Shown in pieces: positions 35,164 to 47,700 of a stretch of DNA of 64,000 nucleotides. Origin of the DNA: Diogma glabrata (Eukaryota; Arthropoda; Insecta; Diptera; Cylindrotomidae); contig OY856188.1 in assembly GCA_963693315.1 (NCBI GenBank), forward strand, positions 194,442,322 through 194,506,321, in the 5' to 3' direction. Made by a program: the position numbers and the translations under genes. The notes beneath the pieces were generated by a model. That model did not search any database and was not told the DNA's origin. It saw only the letters and a program-made list of their open reading frames with translations. Numbering within the stretch: position 1 is the stretch's first letter; every line of letters starts with the position of its first letter.

Positions 35164-38100
35164 AATTGTAACGGTCTCATAAACAAAATCGATAATATCA
35201 TAAACTTTATGCATAAAAACAATATTCTAGTCGCGGTTTGACAAGAAACCAAATTAAATGTTAGATCTAAGATTATTGATAGTATCTGTGATTATAGAAT
35301 TATAAGACTGGATAGAGGGAAGGACAAAGGTGGTGGCCTTGCCTTTATCGTATACAAAACCATTATCTACCGTACAACCACATTACCAGTAGTACCAGGA
35401 ACTGATAAACACCTAGAACCACCGGGTATTACATTAAAATCCGGAAATACGGAGATAAATCTATTCAATATTTATATTCCACCAGTAAGCAGCTGTGAAA
35501 CAGGTTATGAACCGTCCATAGGACATTTATTTTATACCAAAGACTGTTTAATTCTTGGCGATATGAATGCGCACTACGATCTATGGCATTTACACTTGAA
35601 CACTGATTCAAGAGGTGAAAACATTGCTGATCAAATTGACGGCTCCTACTTTCCTCAAGTTCTCAATGAACCACAACCAACAAGAGTAACAAATAACTCA
35701 TACTCTTCTCCAGATGTCTCACTTGCCAGCATGTCACTAATGCCAGTCGCTGAATGGAGAACTGAAATTTCATTGGGATCAGATCATGTGCCGATCATAA
35801 TCACCTTAAGCCGTTCCTTAAACGAAATGAAATCCGAGAAAAAGACATATATTAATTTTTTAATAAAGCAGACTGGGATAATTTTACCAATTTTACTGAA
35901 ATGGTTGGTTGGTGGTTTGGAATTCAGTAAGCAATTTTTACCAATTGACGCCCTCTCTGGGGAAAGAAAATTCAGAGAAATTTTTAACAAAGCTAGATCT
36001 CGCTTCATTCCAGCCGGAAGAATACAAAATATTAAAGCAAACTTCCCACAAGCTTGGGTACTTTCCTCCCAAAGAGATGACATCCGTAAGGCAGATCCAA
36101 CTGATTCTAGATTCTAGATCCATACTGATTCTCCGGGCCTGAACAAGCAGATAAATAAGCTAGTAATGGAACACAATCGTAACAAATTGAAAGATTTAAA
36201 TAAAAGTCTGTGGAAGGTGATTAAGGGTTTAACACATCCGCGTCAAACGCATAACAACTGCATGATCTCCTTTGATGATATCCCAACCGAAAACCATAGA
36301 AAATGTACAACAAAATTCAACACGCAGTTTACAGAACAACATGAAAAAGAAACTAGATCAGTATTAAGACTTATGCGCAAACTCAATACTGAAAATTTCG
36401 ACGATATCATATTGCCGAAGATGTTGGAAACGCAATAAAGAAATCCAAACCATCTAAAGCTATTGGACCAGACGGCATCTCAGCCATCATGCTAAAACAC
36501 ATTGGACCCAACGGGTTGAACTTTCTCACTACCATAATCAACACATCTCTAAATACGCTTCAGATACTAAATATCTGGAAAACGGCTAGAATAAGTCCCA
36601 TTTTGAAACCTGAAGAAAGCCTGAAGAAAAGGGAGAATCCTATAGACCGATCTCTATCCTCTCATCGGTTGCAAAATTGATAGAAGCACTGCTACTACCT
36701 CGGTTAAGTGGATCTTGCAAATTGGCGTCACATCAACATGGCTTTAGGAGCACATAGTACAACCACCGCGCTTCATAGAATCCAAAACCAAATCAGCGAT
36801 GGTCTAAACCAAAAACAACCCTGTGCTAGAACAATTTTAGTTGCACTTGACCTGTCAAAAGCATTCGACACACTGTCGCACGCTGCATTACTGAACGACA
36901 TATTCAACACTAATTTGCCAGGTCTAATAAAGTGCTGGTTGTTCAACTATCTAAGAGGCCGCCAAACATACGTTGAGTTCCGCAACTCTAGATCTAAGAT
37001 GAGAGTGCTCAGACAAGGAGTTCCACAAGGTGGAGTTCTCTCACCTTCATTATTCAACCTTTACCTAAGTAGTCTACCGGCACCACCGGGAGGAATAACC
37101 ATCGTCATATGCTGACGACTGCACGGTGGTGCTTGCGACAGGAAACAACCTGGATCAACTCACTAATATCCTAAACACCTACCTTAACACCTTGAATGAA
37201 TGTTTTAAAACCAAAAAATTGAAACTGTCCATCGAAAAGTCTACTTCCACACTTTTCACCACATGGACGAAGGAGGTAAATACAACACTTAACATCTCCA
37301 TTGACAAATGACAACATACTAATTCCTACGGTCAAAAATCCAAAACTGCTGGGGTTAATATTTGTTCCACTACTTAAATTCAACGCTCATGCTCAACAAG
37401 TGAATACAAAACTAAAAAACAGAAATAATGCACTAAAAGCTCTAGCGGGTAGTTCGTGGGGTAAGGATAAAAACACTATAATAACAGCATATAAAGCAAA
37501 AGGAAGGCCCTTCATAAATTACGCCACTCCCATATGGACACCCCAAGTCGCGGACACCCACTGGAATAAGTTACAAATAACACAGAACGCAGCTTTGCGT
37601 ACAGCAACCGGATGTCATTTGATGGCCCACCGAGATCACCTACACGAGGAATGTAACATATTGCCGGTCCGTGAACACAACGAAATGCTTACCAAACAAT
37701 ATCTTTGGTCCTGTCATAAAGAGCAACATCCCTGCAATGACACCTTCTCCATGAAAACACCACCTAGAGAAATAAGGACTGCGAAATGCTTCCTACAAGA
37801 TGTTCAAAACAATCAAGACATCGGTAACATCGACGAGCCTACGTATAAGAGGGGGTTGAAAAATCTACATATCAACACCGTTGAAGACACAATAAAGAAC
37901 TACGCCCCGAATCGAGTTCTTGAAGCAAACCACCACAAGTCGCGGCCGAAGAGGTAAAACTGCCACGCAGCACCAGAACCATCCTAGCGCATTGATCCGG
38001 TTGGTCACGCATCTTAAATAACTACATGAGTAGAATTGACCAGGAAATTGTTGACAAGTGTCCCATATGTGAGGGCACGCCACATGATGCTAACCACCTT

Positions 38101-38250
38101 TTCAATTGTCCAGAGAAAACAACCGACCTGACGAAGGAAGATCTGTGGTAGCGCCCAAGGGCAGTAGCAGAGTTCCTGAATCTGGACTTGGAGCCGGAAG
38201 AATAGAACCACATCTCGTCGCTTCAACAACAACTAACCATCTCAGTAGGT
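35164..38250 (+). mobile_element. Jockey-superfamily LINE, near complete ORF2 but broken
   Basis: Endonuclease 35164-35800 (NGLINKIDNIINFM, an in-frame TGA near 35239, QETKL, GGLAFIVY, NIYIPP, LILGDMNAHYDLWH, SPDVSLAS, LGSDHVPIII). Reverse transcriptase 36430-37130 (GPDGISAIMLKHIGP, VALDLSKAFDTLSH, RQGVPQGGVLSPSLFNLYLS); the catalytic YADD is split by an indel at 37111. C-terminal domain 37300-38220 ends with a CCHC-type block (CPICEGTPHDANHLFNC across frames). At least seven frameshifts or stops. No RNase H was seen. It is oriented opposite to the fragment at 34198-35060. Confidence 0.8.
36708..37115 (+). pseudogene. LINE reverse transcriptase palm fragment
   Basis: 135 open codons holding RT motifs with DLSKAFDTL and RQGVPQGGVLSPSLFNLYL. 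The frame runs out at the position of the catalytic YADD, which continues in the next frame from about 37110. Confidence 0.8.
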
Positions 38251-38529
38251 ACGAAGGATACTAAAACTTGACAAGGCGATAGAAATGACAAAGAAGCCGC
38301 ACCCTGGCATGATCTGAGAAGATAATGGACAAAAGGGGATACATGATCCCTAGGCTTTAAGTTATATACAAAATTAGTGGCACAATTAATTTGCTTGTCA
38401 TTTGGCGTTAACACCTGAACCCTTGGATCCGAAAACGACAACAATGTTAGACAAGTATTTATTACAGAACGAGTGTGCACTAATAGATCAGTAATAATAG
38501 GAGAAAAAATTAGAAAAAAAAAAATAATT
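38251..38529. other. Spacer between LINE and palindrome
   Basis: Likely includes the LINE 3' UTR. No gene seen. Ends with A-rich sequence and AATT next to the palindrome. Confidence 0.4.
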
Positions 38530-40887
38530 CGTTACAGCAAACTGACAGTGGGATATTGTAGAACACGATATTGTAAATGAGGGAAACATAAATCGAACCA
38601 GCAGCTGCTATCCGGGGGAGAATGGGGAGGGTTTTTAGGGGTTGAAAGGGATTTTTCGTGATTTCTGGCTAAACCGTGCATCCTATCAAAAAGAGTTATA
38701 TGTAAAAGTTGTAGGGAATAAAAAGATCTACACTTTTTGTACGGACCATTTTTACCCTCACCTCAACATTTTTCGAAAAAAATGCGAAAAACCGATTTTT
38801 TTCTTTTTTCTTGTTTTCTTTTACAAAAAAAATTTTATGAAGTTGAAATTTTGGAAAAAGATACCTCCATTTATTGGAAAAAGGCAGCAATTTTTTCGGA
38901 GGGAAATATTTAGACGTTGTTGTTAAAATTAATTTTTTTGAAAAAAAAAAAACCAAATTTTTAACTGCGATTCCTCTTAAAACTACGCCTCCTAATGAGT
39001 TCAGTTTTGACTCATTTACTCGTTCTTACGTCTATTTTTGATAAGTGGTAAAAAAAATGGTACACTGTTATGGAAAAAAAGGCGGGAAAATTGAAAAAAC
39101 CAAGAAAATCGCTTTTTTTCGTGGTAATTTGCATATTTATCGTTGAATAATCGTTATTAATTAATAAAATCATTTAAATTTTTAATGATAACGTAAACGA
39201 CGATCATTTGGAAATAAATTTATGAAAAATTATATGCTTTCGTTACTTTTAGTTTATTTAGGTAACAAAAAATTTAAATTTTATTCTTCAAACATGGCGA
39301 TCTCAAAAAGTACCTTTTAGTTTTCTTTCATGTTTTTTATATTTTACAGATTTGTTATTTACTTAAAACATACTAAACCTATAAGGACAATTGTTATTTT
39401 TTGTTTTTGAGAAAAACACATTTGAATATAGGTTGATTTTTTTTGTACTTTGTGCCATACACTAAACCCAAGTTTACTGATTCTATTAAACTTATTTTGG
39501 GTTTAGAAGGTACTAAATGAGGTTTAAAGAAGGTACTAAATAAGCTTTTTTTGGGTTTTCTGAAGGTTTAATATTTTACCCAAAACATACTCAAATTACA
39601 GACAGACGTTTTGTTCGACGATAAAAACCAATTCGAATATTTGTTAGCAAAAATATGCCAGTTGCAGATTTTGCTGAAATTTATCAAATAGGTAGTGAAT
39701 TTTCCTTTCAATTACAATAAAAAATTCATATTAAATTAAAATATATCATATATTAATTATCATATATTATAAACTAAAATAAGCATTAAATATTTTAGAA
39801 AAATGAAAATTCTGCCAATCCCACGTACTTTCGGAATCAAATTGCTCAAGAACGGCTTTACCAATTTTATCAAACTTTTTTTTTTTTGTAGGTGATTAGT
39901 TAATCGTTTGAAAAAAAAATAATTAATTGTTTTTGTAATTAATTTTTAAATTAAAATATTAAAACATTTTTTTAAAGTTGGCGCTTGGGTTGAAGATCAA
40001 TTGAAATTTAATTTATTTTTTTTTGTAAAAACAGTTCTATCCTTACTCTAAAATATTACAAATTTACAAAGAGGCTAATATTCGTGTTCTTGAGATATTT
40101 AATTTTTAAGATTTTTAGTACGACTGAAATTCTAATTGTTGATTATTTCTTCGAACAATTTTTATCAAGTTCGAAAACGAAAGCATCTAATTATTCATAA
40201 ATGTATTTCCGAATGATCGTTGTTTACGTAATAATAAAAAAAATAAAATGATTTTATTAATTACTAACAATTATTCAACGATAAATATGCAAATTACCAC
40301 GAAAAAAGCAATTTTTTCGGTTTTTTCAATTTTCCCGCCTTTTTGTTCATAGATTTATACTTTTTTTACCATTTATCAAAAATAGACGTAAGAACGAGTA
40401 AATGAGTCAAAACTGAACTCTTTAGGAGGCGTAGTTTTAAGAGGAATCGCAGTTAAAAATTTGGTTTTTTTTTTTTCAAAAAAATTAATTTTAACAACAA
40501 CGTCTAAATATTTCCCTCCGAAAAAATTGCTGCCTTTTTCCAATAAATGGAGGTATCTTTTTCCAAAATTTGAACTTCATAAAATTTTTTTTGTAAAAGA
40601 AAACAAGAAAAAAGAAAAAAATCGGTTTTTCGCATTTTTTTCGGAAAATGTTGAGGTGAGGGTAAAAATGGTCCGTACAAAAAGTGTAGATCTTTTTATT
40701 CCCTACAACTTTTACATATAACTCTTTTTGATAGGATGCACGGTTTAGCCAGAAATCACGAAAAACCTTTTTCAACCCCTAAAAACCCTCCCCATTCTCC
40801 CCCGGATAGCAGCTGCTGGTTCGATTTATGTTTCCCTCTTTTACAATATCGTGTTCTACAATATCCCGCTGTCAGTTTGCTGTAACG
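38530..40887. mobile_element. Giant palindromic element with about 720-bp terminal inverted repeats
   Basis: The left end CGTTACAGCAAACTGAC and right end GTCAGTTTGCTGTAACG are perfect complements. Pairing continues with few mismatches to about 39250 on the left and 40150 on the right. AATT flanks both ends, a possible 4-bp target duplication. The about 900-bp centre is AT-rich and non-coding. The mirrored 86-94 codon frames in the arms are consequences of the palindrome. It is a foldback or long-TIR non-autonomous transposon of unknown superfamily. Confidence 0.85.
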
Positions 40888-41114
40888 AATTTTTTTGTTG
40901 TTAAAATACTATTTTTCCTGGCCTATAAATGCATTACCGTTGTAAGCAATTCGCTTCACAAGTATCCTCTTGTATGAGGCTAGAATATGAAAAATAATTG
41001 CCGATAGTTTTTTTATTTATAAGTTCAGTTGCCGACAACTGAACAATAATTGATGAGTGTTAATTTTGGAAAAACAAAAACGACTCGGTAAAATTATTTT
41101 AAAAAAATAAATTA

Positions 41115-41120
41115 TTTATT
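41115..41120 (-). terminator. Poly(A) signal of the cuticle gene
   Basis: AATAAA on the minus strand, 106 nt after the stop codon. Confidence 0.6.
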
Positions 41121-41225
41121 TCAAAAATTATATACAAAATCAACTTTTAATATGATGAAATGAAACGATCATGATTGAATGGGTTATTGATGAGACTACT
41201 AATTCGTAAGCACAACTTTATCATT

Positions 41226-41618
41226 TTAGATTAAATATGGTGAGGTGTATGCAGCATTAGCATAAACGGATGGATAGCCAAAAGCACGAGCAGTATATGC
41301 CACTGGTGCAGCAGCATATGCAGCTGGTCCAGCAATAAGTGGTGCAGAGGCGGCAATAAGTGGTGCTGGTGCAGCAACAAGTGGTGCAGCTGCTAATCCA
41401 TTATAATTACGTGCAATAACTTGAGAGCTTTGCGCTGTTACAACAGCTGGAGCTGCAACTAATGGTTGGCTGTATGCAACTGGCGCAAGTATTCCTGGTT
41501 TTGCTGATACAGCTACAACCGTCATGATGACAAATAAAGCCTAATAATGATAAAGATATTCATAAAACCCCAATAATCCCAAATAATTTAAAAAAATTCA
41601 ACTTACGATTTTGTACAT
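41226..41618 (-). CDS. Low-complexity cuticle protein (cuticle protein 16.5-like), two exons
   Basis: Exon 1 codes only four residues (41607-41618, MYKI) and ends at GTAAGT. Exon 2 is 41226-41540 after TTATTAG. The intron is 66 nt, phase 0. The 108-residue product starts with a signal peptide (MYKIALFVIMTVVAVSA) followed by KPG. The mature chain is alanine/proline/valine-rich, with AAPLVAAPAPLIA-type repeats and a central SSQVIARNYNGLA motif, and ends TSPYLI. The short first exon inside the signal peptide, that motif and the AAP repeats are typical of small secreted insect cuticle proteins. It would be exported into the chitin-protein cuticle. No R&R chitin-binding domain is present. Confidence 0.85.
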
Positions 41619-41693
41619 TTTTTGATTGGCTTGATTTGGTTGTTTATTTTTAGAAAACAAAATTGATTGTAATATCATCGAACAAATACTTTC

Positions 41694-41704
41694 ACTATAA
41701 ATAC
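41694..41704 (-). promoter_or_regulatory. TATA-like promoter element of the cuticle gene
   Basis: GTATTTATAGT on the minus strand, 76 nt before the start codon, would place transcription start near 41668 in a TCAAT context. Strong TATA promoters are common in cuticle genes. Confidence 0.45.
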
Positions 41705-42135
41705 ACAAATTAAATCATCCCTTCTTTTATCAAATTACCATAATACAGTTATGTAAGATAAGTACTTGGTCTAATTGAGTTCAAAAACTTATTATAATTC
41801 TTATCACGTTTATTAAAAACAATAAAAAAATTACCTAATTATTTATACATACTTTAATATAAATTTGTCAAAACCTCTTGTGCAATAATTTTATTTGATT
41901 GATTTTATTTCTTTTATTCAAATGTAATTGCAAGTCTTATGGAACACGTATGATTAATTGGTAAATGAAAGCATCCTTGAAGTTTTATTTATATTTATAA
42001 TTTATGTATTCTTTTGTAATACATAGAAAATAAAAAATATAATCTTATGTTTTTGTTCCTCAAACTGGAAGCCTTCCATGGTTTCGTAAAGTTCAAAGTT
42101 CAGTTCAGTTTCACCAGTTCTCAAAAGCATTAAGT
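41705..42135. other. Upstream region of the cuticle gene
   Basis: AT-rich; no further motif supported. Confidence 0.4.
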
Positions 42136-43391
42136 CATTTTTTTAAAGTTGGACACTTTGTATGAGGCTGTGATAGTTGATACCTTCGATTTCCCTAAAA
42201 TTTTCAGGATGTATTAGTAGTACTGTGATAAGAAAAAGTGCAGTTTACCACCTCTTAAATGTGGCGCGTTTGACCTTGAATAGAGGTCAAAGTTTAAGAT
42301 CACGAGTAAATCGTATAAATTATATCATCATTTTACTTCATAAAACCATGAATCACCCATGACATTTTTTTAAATATGGATTCTACTTGATACTAGGTAG
42401 ATGTTAGCATAAATAATTTGGTGGCTCACTCATGGCTTTGATGGCCAAGGTCATTCGAAAATGATGTTGTCGTTGCTTTTTTTGCCTTGTTATCGGACTA
42501 AATATCTACTAAGCCCATGAGTGACCCACAGCAAAAACTATTGGATTAATTACACAACATATGAAAGTACTTAGAAAAATTTAAAAGAGCTTGGGCTACT
42601 CTAGGCTTTAGGAGCTACACGGTCTCAAAGTTGATAATTTTCCAAAAAAGGCCAAAGTTCAAGGTCAATAACTCTAGAAGCCATCAGTCAAAAAGTTTGA
42701 AACATAGCTGTAATTATACGTCATACTGTTTAGTTTAAGGTCAAGGCTTAAACCCCATGGGGGAAGTATTTGTTGTTTTAATACATGCTTTTTTTCAAAC
42801 GTCCAATATGCGCTTTACAAAATGTATCCTTATGCACATTTTACATATTTTTCAGGCTATTTTTGATTTTATAATGATTATAAATTAATTTTTTTTTAGA
42901 GTCATAATCGATTGAGTAAAAAATTACAAAACCACAATACTCCCTTTTAAGAACATCTGTGTTTTTTTATTTATTAGTGAAAAATGGAACAAGTATAAGA
43001 TTGGACAGACAATGAAGAAAGCTTTAATTAATTTACGAGTATGGGTCTGGTCTGATCGAACAATACAAGAATCTGATCAGATATGTGCATTTCACCACTA
43101 TACATATGAAAAGTGCTGGCGCCCACCGAAACAATGCAAACACCCTGAACACAAATTAAAAAAAATATCATAAAACAATTAAACCGATAGCTCTAAGACC
43201 TGTATCCTGGGAAATTTACAAAGAAATTAATAGATCTGGGTCAAATTTTCCCGTGATCTTAAACTTTGATCTCTATTCAAGGTCAAACGCGCCACATATA
43301 GAGGTGATATCACAGTACTAACAATATATCCTGAAAATTTGAGGAAAATCGAAGACATCAAATATCAAGTGTCCAACTTTTAAAAAAATTA
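42136..43391. mobile_element. Foldback element, arms about 170 bp
   Basis: Left arm 42136-42320 and right arm 43225-43391 are inverse copies: TTTAAAGTTGGACAC against GTGTCCAACTTTTAAA, and TGGCGCGTTTGACCTTGAAT against its complement at 43280. An inner inverted pair (CTCACTCATGG near 42426, CCATGAGTGACCCA near 42518) adds to the fold. The centre is non-coding. Confidence 0.7.
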
Positions 43392-43577
43392 CTCTTAACA
43401 TATTCTATTTCGTAATAAGTTAATGAAGGCAATACAGAATACATACATGAAATAATACGTACACGTTTTACAAAAATAAATAATTTTTGCTAGTACTCGC
43501 TGGCCGTTCAAATACACTAATGGCAGACCTTCATACTAGATAACGATTAAGCAACGGAAAATGGACGCAAATGTAAT

Positions 43578-44010
43578 TTTTTTTATAAAATGTGTTATGT
43601 AGTAGAAATTACACACAAATCCCACAGAAACATGCGTTTTATGTTGCTGATGGTCAAACATTTTTTGTTTTTTTAAAGAACGGATAACTCAACTATAAAT
43701 CTTCATAGGCCAATATTTTATGATAGGTTAAAGGAAATAAAAATAAAATGTTAAAGCAAATTTTGAAGAAAAACTTACATGAACAAAACTAAAATTGGGT
43801 TGCCAATAATCCAGTTACGAGCATATTCCTCGAACGTGTTACGTACATGTTCCTCAATAATTAAAGCCCACAAGATTTTGCATAGTTATGTGAAGGTTCG
43901 TTTCTTCGATCACGGTAATTCATATGTCAATAGTAGGGCACAAGTTCGCGGGTTCGTCACATTCGTAGATCATAAACAAAACATTACGATCAACAAAACC
44001 TGATCTCTTC
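43578..44010 (-). mobile_element. Dispersed poly(A) retroposon family, copy C (partial)
   Basis: On the minus strand it shares start (GATCAGGTTTTGTTGATC), middle (TTATTGGCAACCCAATTTTAG) and end (TCTACTACATAACACATTTTAT plus A-run) with copies at 52964-53647 and 55725-56346. It lacks the GAGATATCAC stem-loop block present in those two. Confidence 0.7.
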
Positions 44011-44655
44011 TCGCGGAAATTTGAACAAACAAATTCTTTTGCATATCGTCAGTATGACAACATAAAATCTCGACGGTTTGGACTAACCGATTTAGGATTA
44101 AAATTAGGAGACTGTTTGGGAAGCGGTGTATTCAATTTCATCTGAGAAGCGGGACCATATTTATAAAACACAACTAGATCATCCGTAGGTGCCCTTAGGG
44201 AATTTTAATGTCAAATTTCGACAGACAGAATTAGTAAACCACGCTTTTGAACACAGTTCATAAGGGTTAAGATGACCGCGATTTAGTTGTTTGTGCATCA
44301 CTAATAAACGTCTTATGAGGACTATCATTTGTTACTATAGCCACATCTGCTTTGAACACTTTTGCAGGCAATGTTGCTACCATCATCAACTTCTATATGA
44401 CAGTTATAGATTGATATAGTTTTGTTTTTTGGTTTACGACGCTCTTCTTATTGATTTTCTTCCAAGTACCATTTAAACCACGGTTTTGTAGAATTGCTCT
44501 TGTAGTGGTTTTGAAGTAGGTCTTTTTTATTAAGGAAGGTCTCTATAACTAGAATACTCTAGTTTTATCCAAAGTGCAGTTTTTGAATCCACATTGTATA
44601 TAAAAAAAACCCATGACTATATTCGAGCCATAGCTTTTTCCATCCTGGCTACAAA
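44011..44655. other. Intergenic DNA downstream of TFIIIA
   Basis: No gene supported. ATTAAA at 44656-44661 on the minus strand is a possible poly(A) signal for TFIIIA. Confidence 0.4.
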
Positions 44656-44742
44656 TTTAATACAAAAAATCCTCAAATTAAACAAAAATATTATTAATAA
44701 AAAACAAATATTAAACATAAAAACACTATTATATTTACTAAA

Positions 44743-47700
44743 TTATTTAACTGTTCGAAACGAATGGCAATTTGTTGCAATATTTTTGCAAACATTTTCA
44801 TCTTCCGATTCGCTCACACAGACACTTTCTAAATCTGACGTCGCATCAATAACAATATGTTCACCATATCCTTTAATTATTTCTTTATTAACTTCAGGTG
44901 GTACTATCACATCTGCTAGAAATGAAGCTGTTGAAAATCGTTTTGATGTATTCCGTTTTAGTTTTTCAGTTCTCTTTCGAATCGTTTTTGGTTTTTTAAT
45001 AGAATTTGAATTGTTATGAACTTTTTGTATATGTTCAGTAAGTTTTTGCTGCAAAAAAAATTTTATAGAGTAGAATCAAAAACACATATTGTTACCCAAC
45101 TTACCTTAGTTGATAGCTCACTTTTACAACCGGAAAAGGTGCATTTAAAAACAACTCCTTCGTGCTTAGATTTTACATGAGCATTCAAAGTATTAGATTG
45201 AAAATAAAACCTAAAAAAATTGTAAAACTTATTAAAATCTGCTTACATACTTTTGAATTCTATTCATACTTTCCACAACCCTCGTATGTACACGAAAAAA
45301 TTGGACGATCATCTTTTTCTAAATGAATTTTTTTATGAACCCTTAAATTAGATTTGTTCGAAAATGTCTTTTTACAAACATTACATGTTCGTCCCTTACC
45401 ATGTTCAGAACTGTTATGCTCAACTAATTCTGTCCACCTTTTAAACGATTTTTTACAAATATCACAAACTTTACTATTATGAGTTTGTTTATGTCTATTT
45501 AACTTCCAACGTAATATAAATCCTTTCGAACATTCGGTACATCTGTAATACAAACAACATATATTGAATTCATTTTAATAAAATGACATTGGCGTTGGCG
45601 AAAAGGCTCAGGTCTGGCCGGTGTTCTGAAAAAGATCAATTTTGCCCTTCCCAGTATGTATTAAAATCGCTTTATTTCGCGTATTTCTATTCTATCCTAA
45701 CATATCTAAATCCCATCTGGGGTACAGCACCTTCCTACAATATTCGTGAGCTTCAAGTCATTCAGAACCAAGCCATCAAAAATATATACAAAATTCTAGA
45801 AGTTTTTTGAATGTATTTTTACTTTATACGAAAGACAATGTTACTACTGTACATTAAAAACTTGTTAATAATTTTTTTTTGATTCACTAGGTTGAATTGA
45901 TATTGAAAATTTTGAATTATATATTAGAGATTTTTTGAGCACTTAAACTCAAGCAATTTGAATCAAGCGGCTCGCTATATAAACGTGTAAAAAGGTTGTT
46001 TCTGGTGAACTTAATATGCAGAACGGACCCATTCACGACAATTTGGGTTGGGCCTAAGGTTAACACCCTAACCCCAGAAAAAAAACTAACATGTTAAATT
46101 TGGTTATCAGAAAAAGAATAACAGACCCGGACAAAAAAACAGAATTTTACCTGGACGTGAAAAAAGACCAGACTACCGAATCGGAACGTGGAACGTGCGC
46201 AGCCTGAGTGCTCCTGATGCTCTTATAAGTCTAGAAACAGAGGCTGAGAGGTATAGGATGGATATTATTGCTCTACAAGGAATTAGACAGCCGATCATCG
46301 GAAAACAACATTTAGATAGTCACTCTTTGTACTGTAGTGGACATCCATCTCGAAGAGAATTTGGAACTGACTTTCTTGTTGGTGCACGTATAGAAGAAGC
46401 CGTGATGAAATTCATTCCGGTCAGTGAGAGGATCTGCTACCTACGTGTACGCGGTACATATAACAATATTTCTCTTATTGCCGTGCATGCACCTACTGAA
46501 GCTAAGACCGTCGACGAGAAGGATAATTTCTACATAGCACTGGAAGAGGTGAAAGAGATGAAAGAGATGAAACAAACACCAACACGCGACTTCATTATGG
46601 TTCTTGGTGACTTTAATGGACAGGTTGGAAGAGATATCTCTTATGGAAATGTGGTGGGTCCCAACAGCCTGCATTTGAATTCGAATGATAATGGTGAGAG
46701 AATGACTGAGTTTGCGTTATCAAATAATTTGAGAATTGCCAGTACGTTCTTTCCGCAATGATCGATTCATAAGCAGACTTGGGTCTCCACGAATGGAAAC
46801 ACTCGAAATCAAATTGATCACGTTCTAGTAACAGCACGTTTTTTTTCGAGCGTTCTGGATGTGCGATCCTTTAGAGGTGCATACATTAGAAGTGACCACT
46901 TCCTTGTATGTGCAACGATAAGGTTCCACTTCCCAAATCCAGGCATTCCAAAATTCAATCAACGGAATCGTTTTAACATCTCATCATTAAAGAATGCTGA
47001 AACAGAAGAGAGATATGAAATCCATATTGCCGAAACATTGGAGAAATCAGAAACCATTAATGGAGACGTCGATAAGTCATGGTATTTGCTCAAAGATGCT
47101 GTTTTAAGCCTGCTGAGGGAATACTTGGACGACCACAGAACCACTCCCAGAAGCCATGGATGGATCAAGCATGCATTGACGCTTTTCAATACAAAAGAGA
47201 TTGCTATCTGAAGTGTCTACAAGGACGCAACACCAGGTCCACGAAGGAGAACTATAAACTGGCAAGACAAGCCATTACAAAGCTATGTAGACGAACGAAG
47301 CGAGAATGGTGGAAGAGACAGTGTGAGGAGATTGAAAGCTTCAATAAGGAACATCAATCCCGTAACTTCTTTAACAGATTAAAACCTTAAAGAACGGCCC
47401 TCAAACTAGATCGACTGCTATTCAAAACGAAGATGGGGAGCTACAAGTAGACCTTAAAAATATTTTAGATACTTGGGCCGCTTATTTTGAGAATCTTCTC
47501 AACTCAAGTGACCAGCAACAAGTCGGGCGACGAGCAAAGCTTATTCGTGCGTCAAAGGTACATGTAGACGAACCAACCAAAGAGGAATTTGAAGCGGCGC
47601 TGCCAAAATTAAAACGCAATAAAGCACCTGGTATCAACGATATAACATCCGAAATGATTGTCCATGGTGGCGAAACTCTAGCCTTAAGATTGTTTGAACT

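Noticed and set aside
38642..40775. Mirrored 86- and 94-codon frames that look like a conserved protein family
   Set aside because: They are the same sequence read from the two arms of a palindrome, lysine/phenylalanine-rich from A/T runs, with no other coding signal.
45260..45553. Separate short zinc-finger gene starting at the ATG near 45543
   Set aside because: That ATG spans a perfect acceptor (TTTGTATTACAG); the exon continues from 56386 in matching phase.
46441..46837. Minus-strand frames opposite the RTE endonuclease
   Set aside because: Shadow frames of the plus-strand coding sequence.
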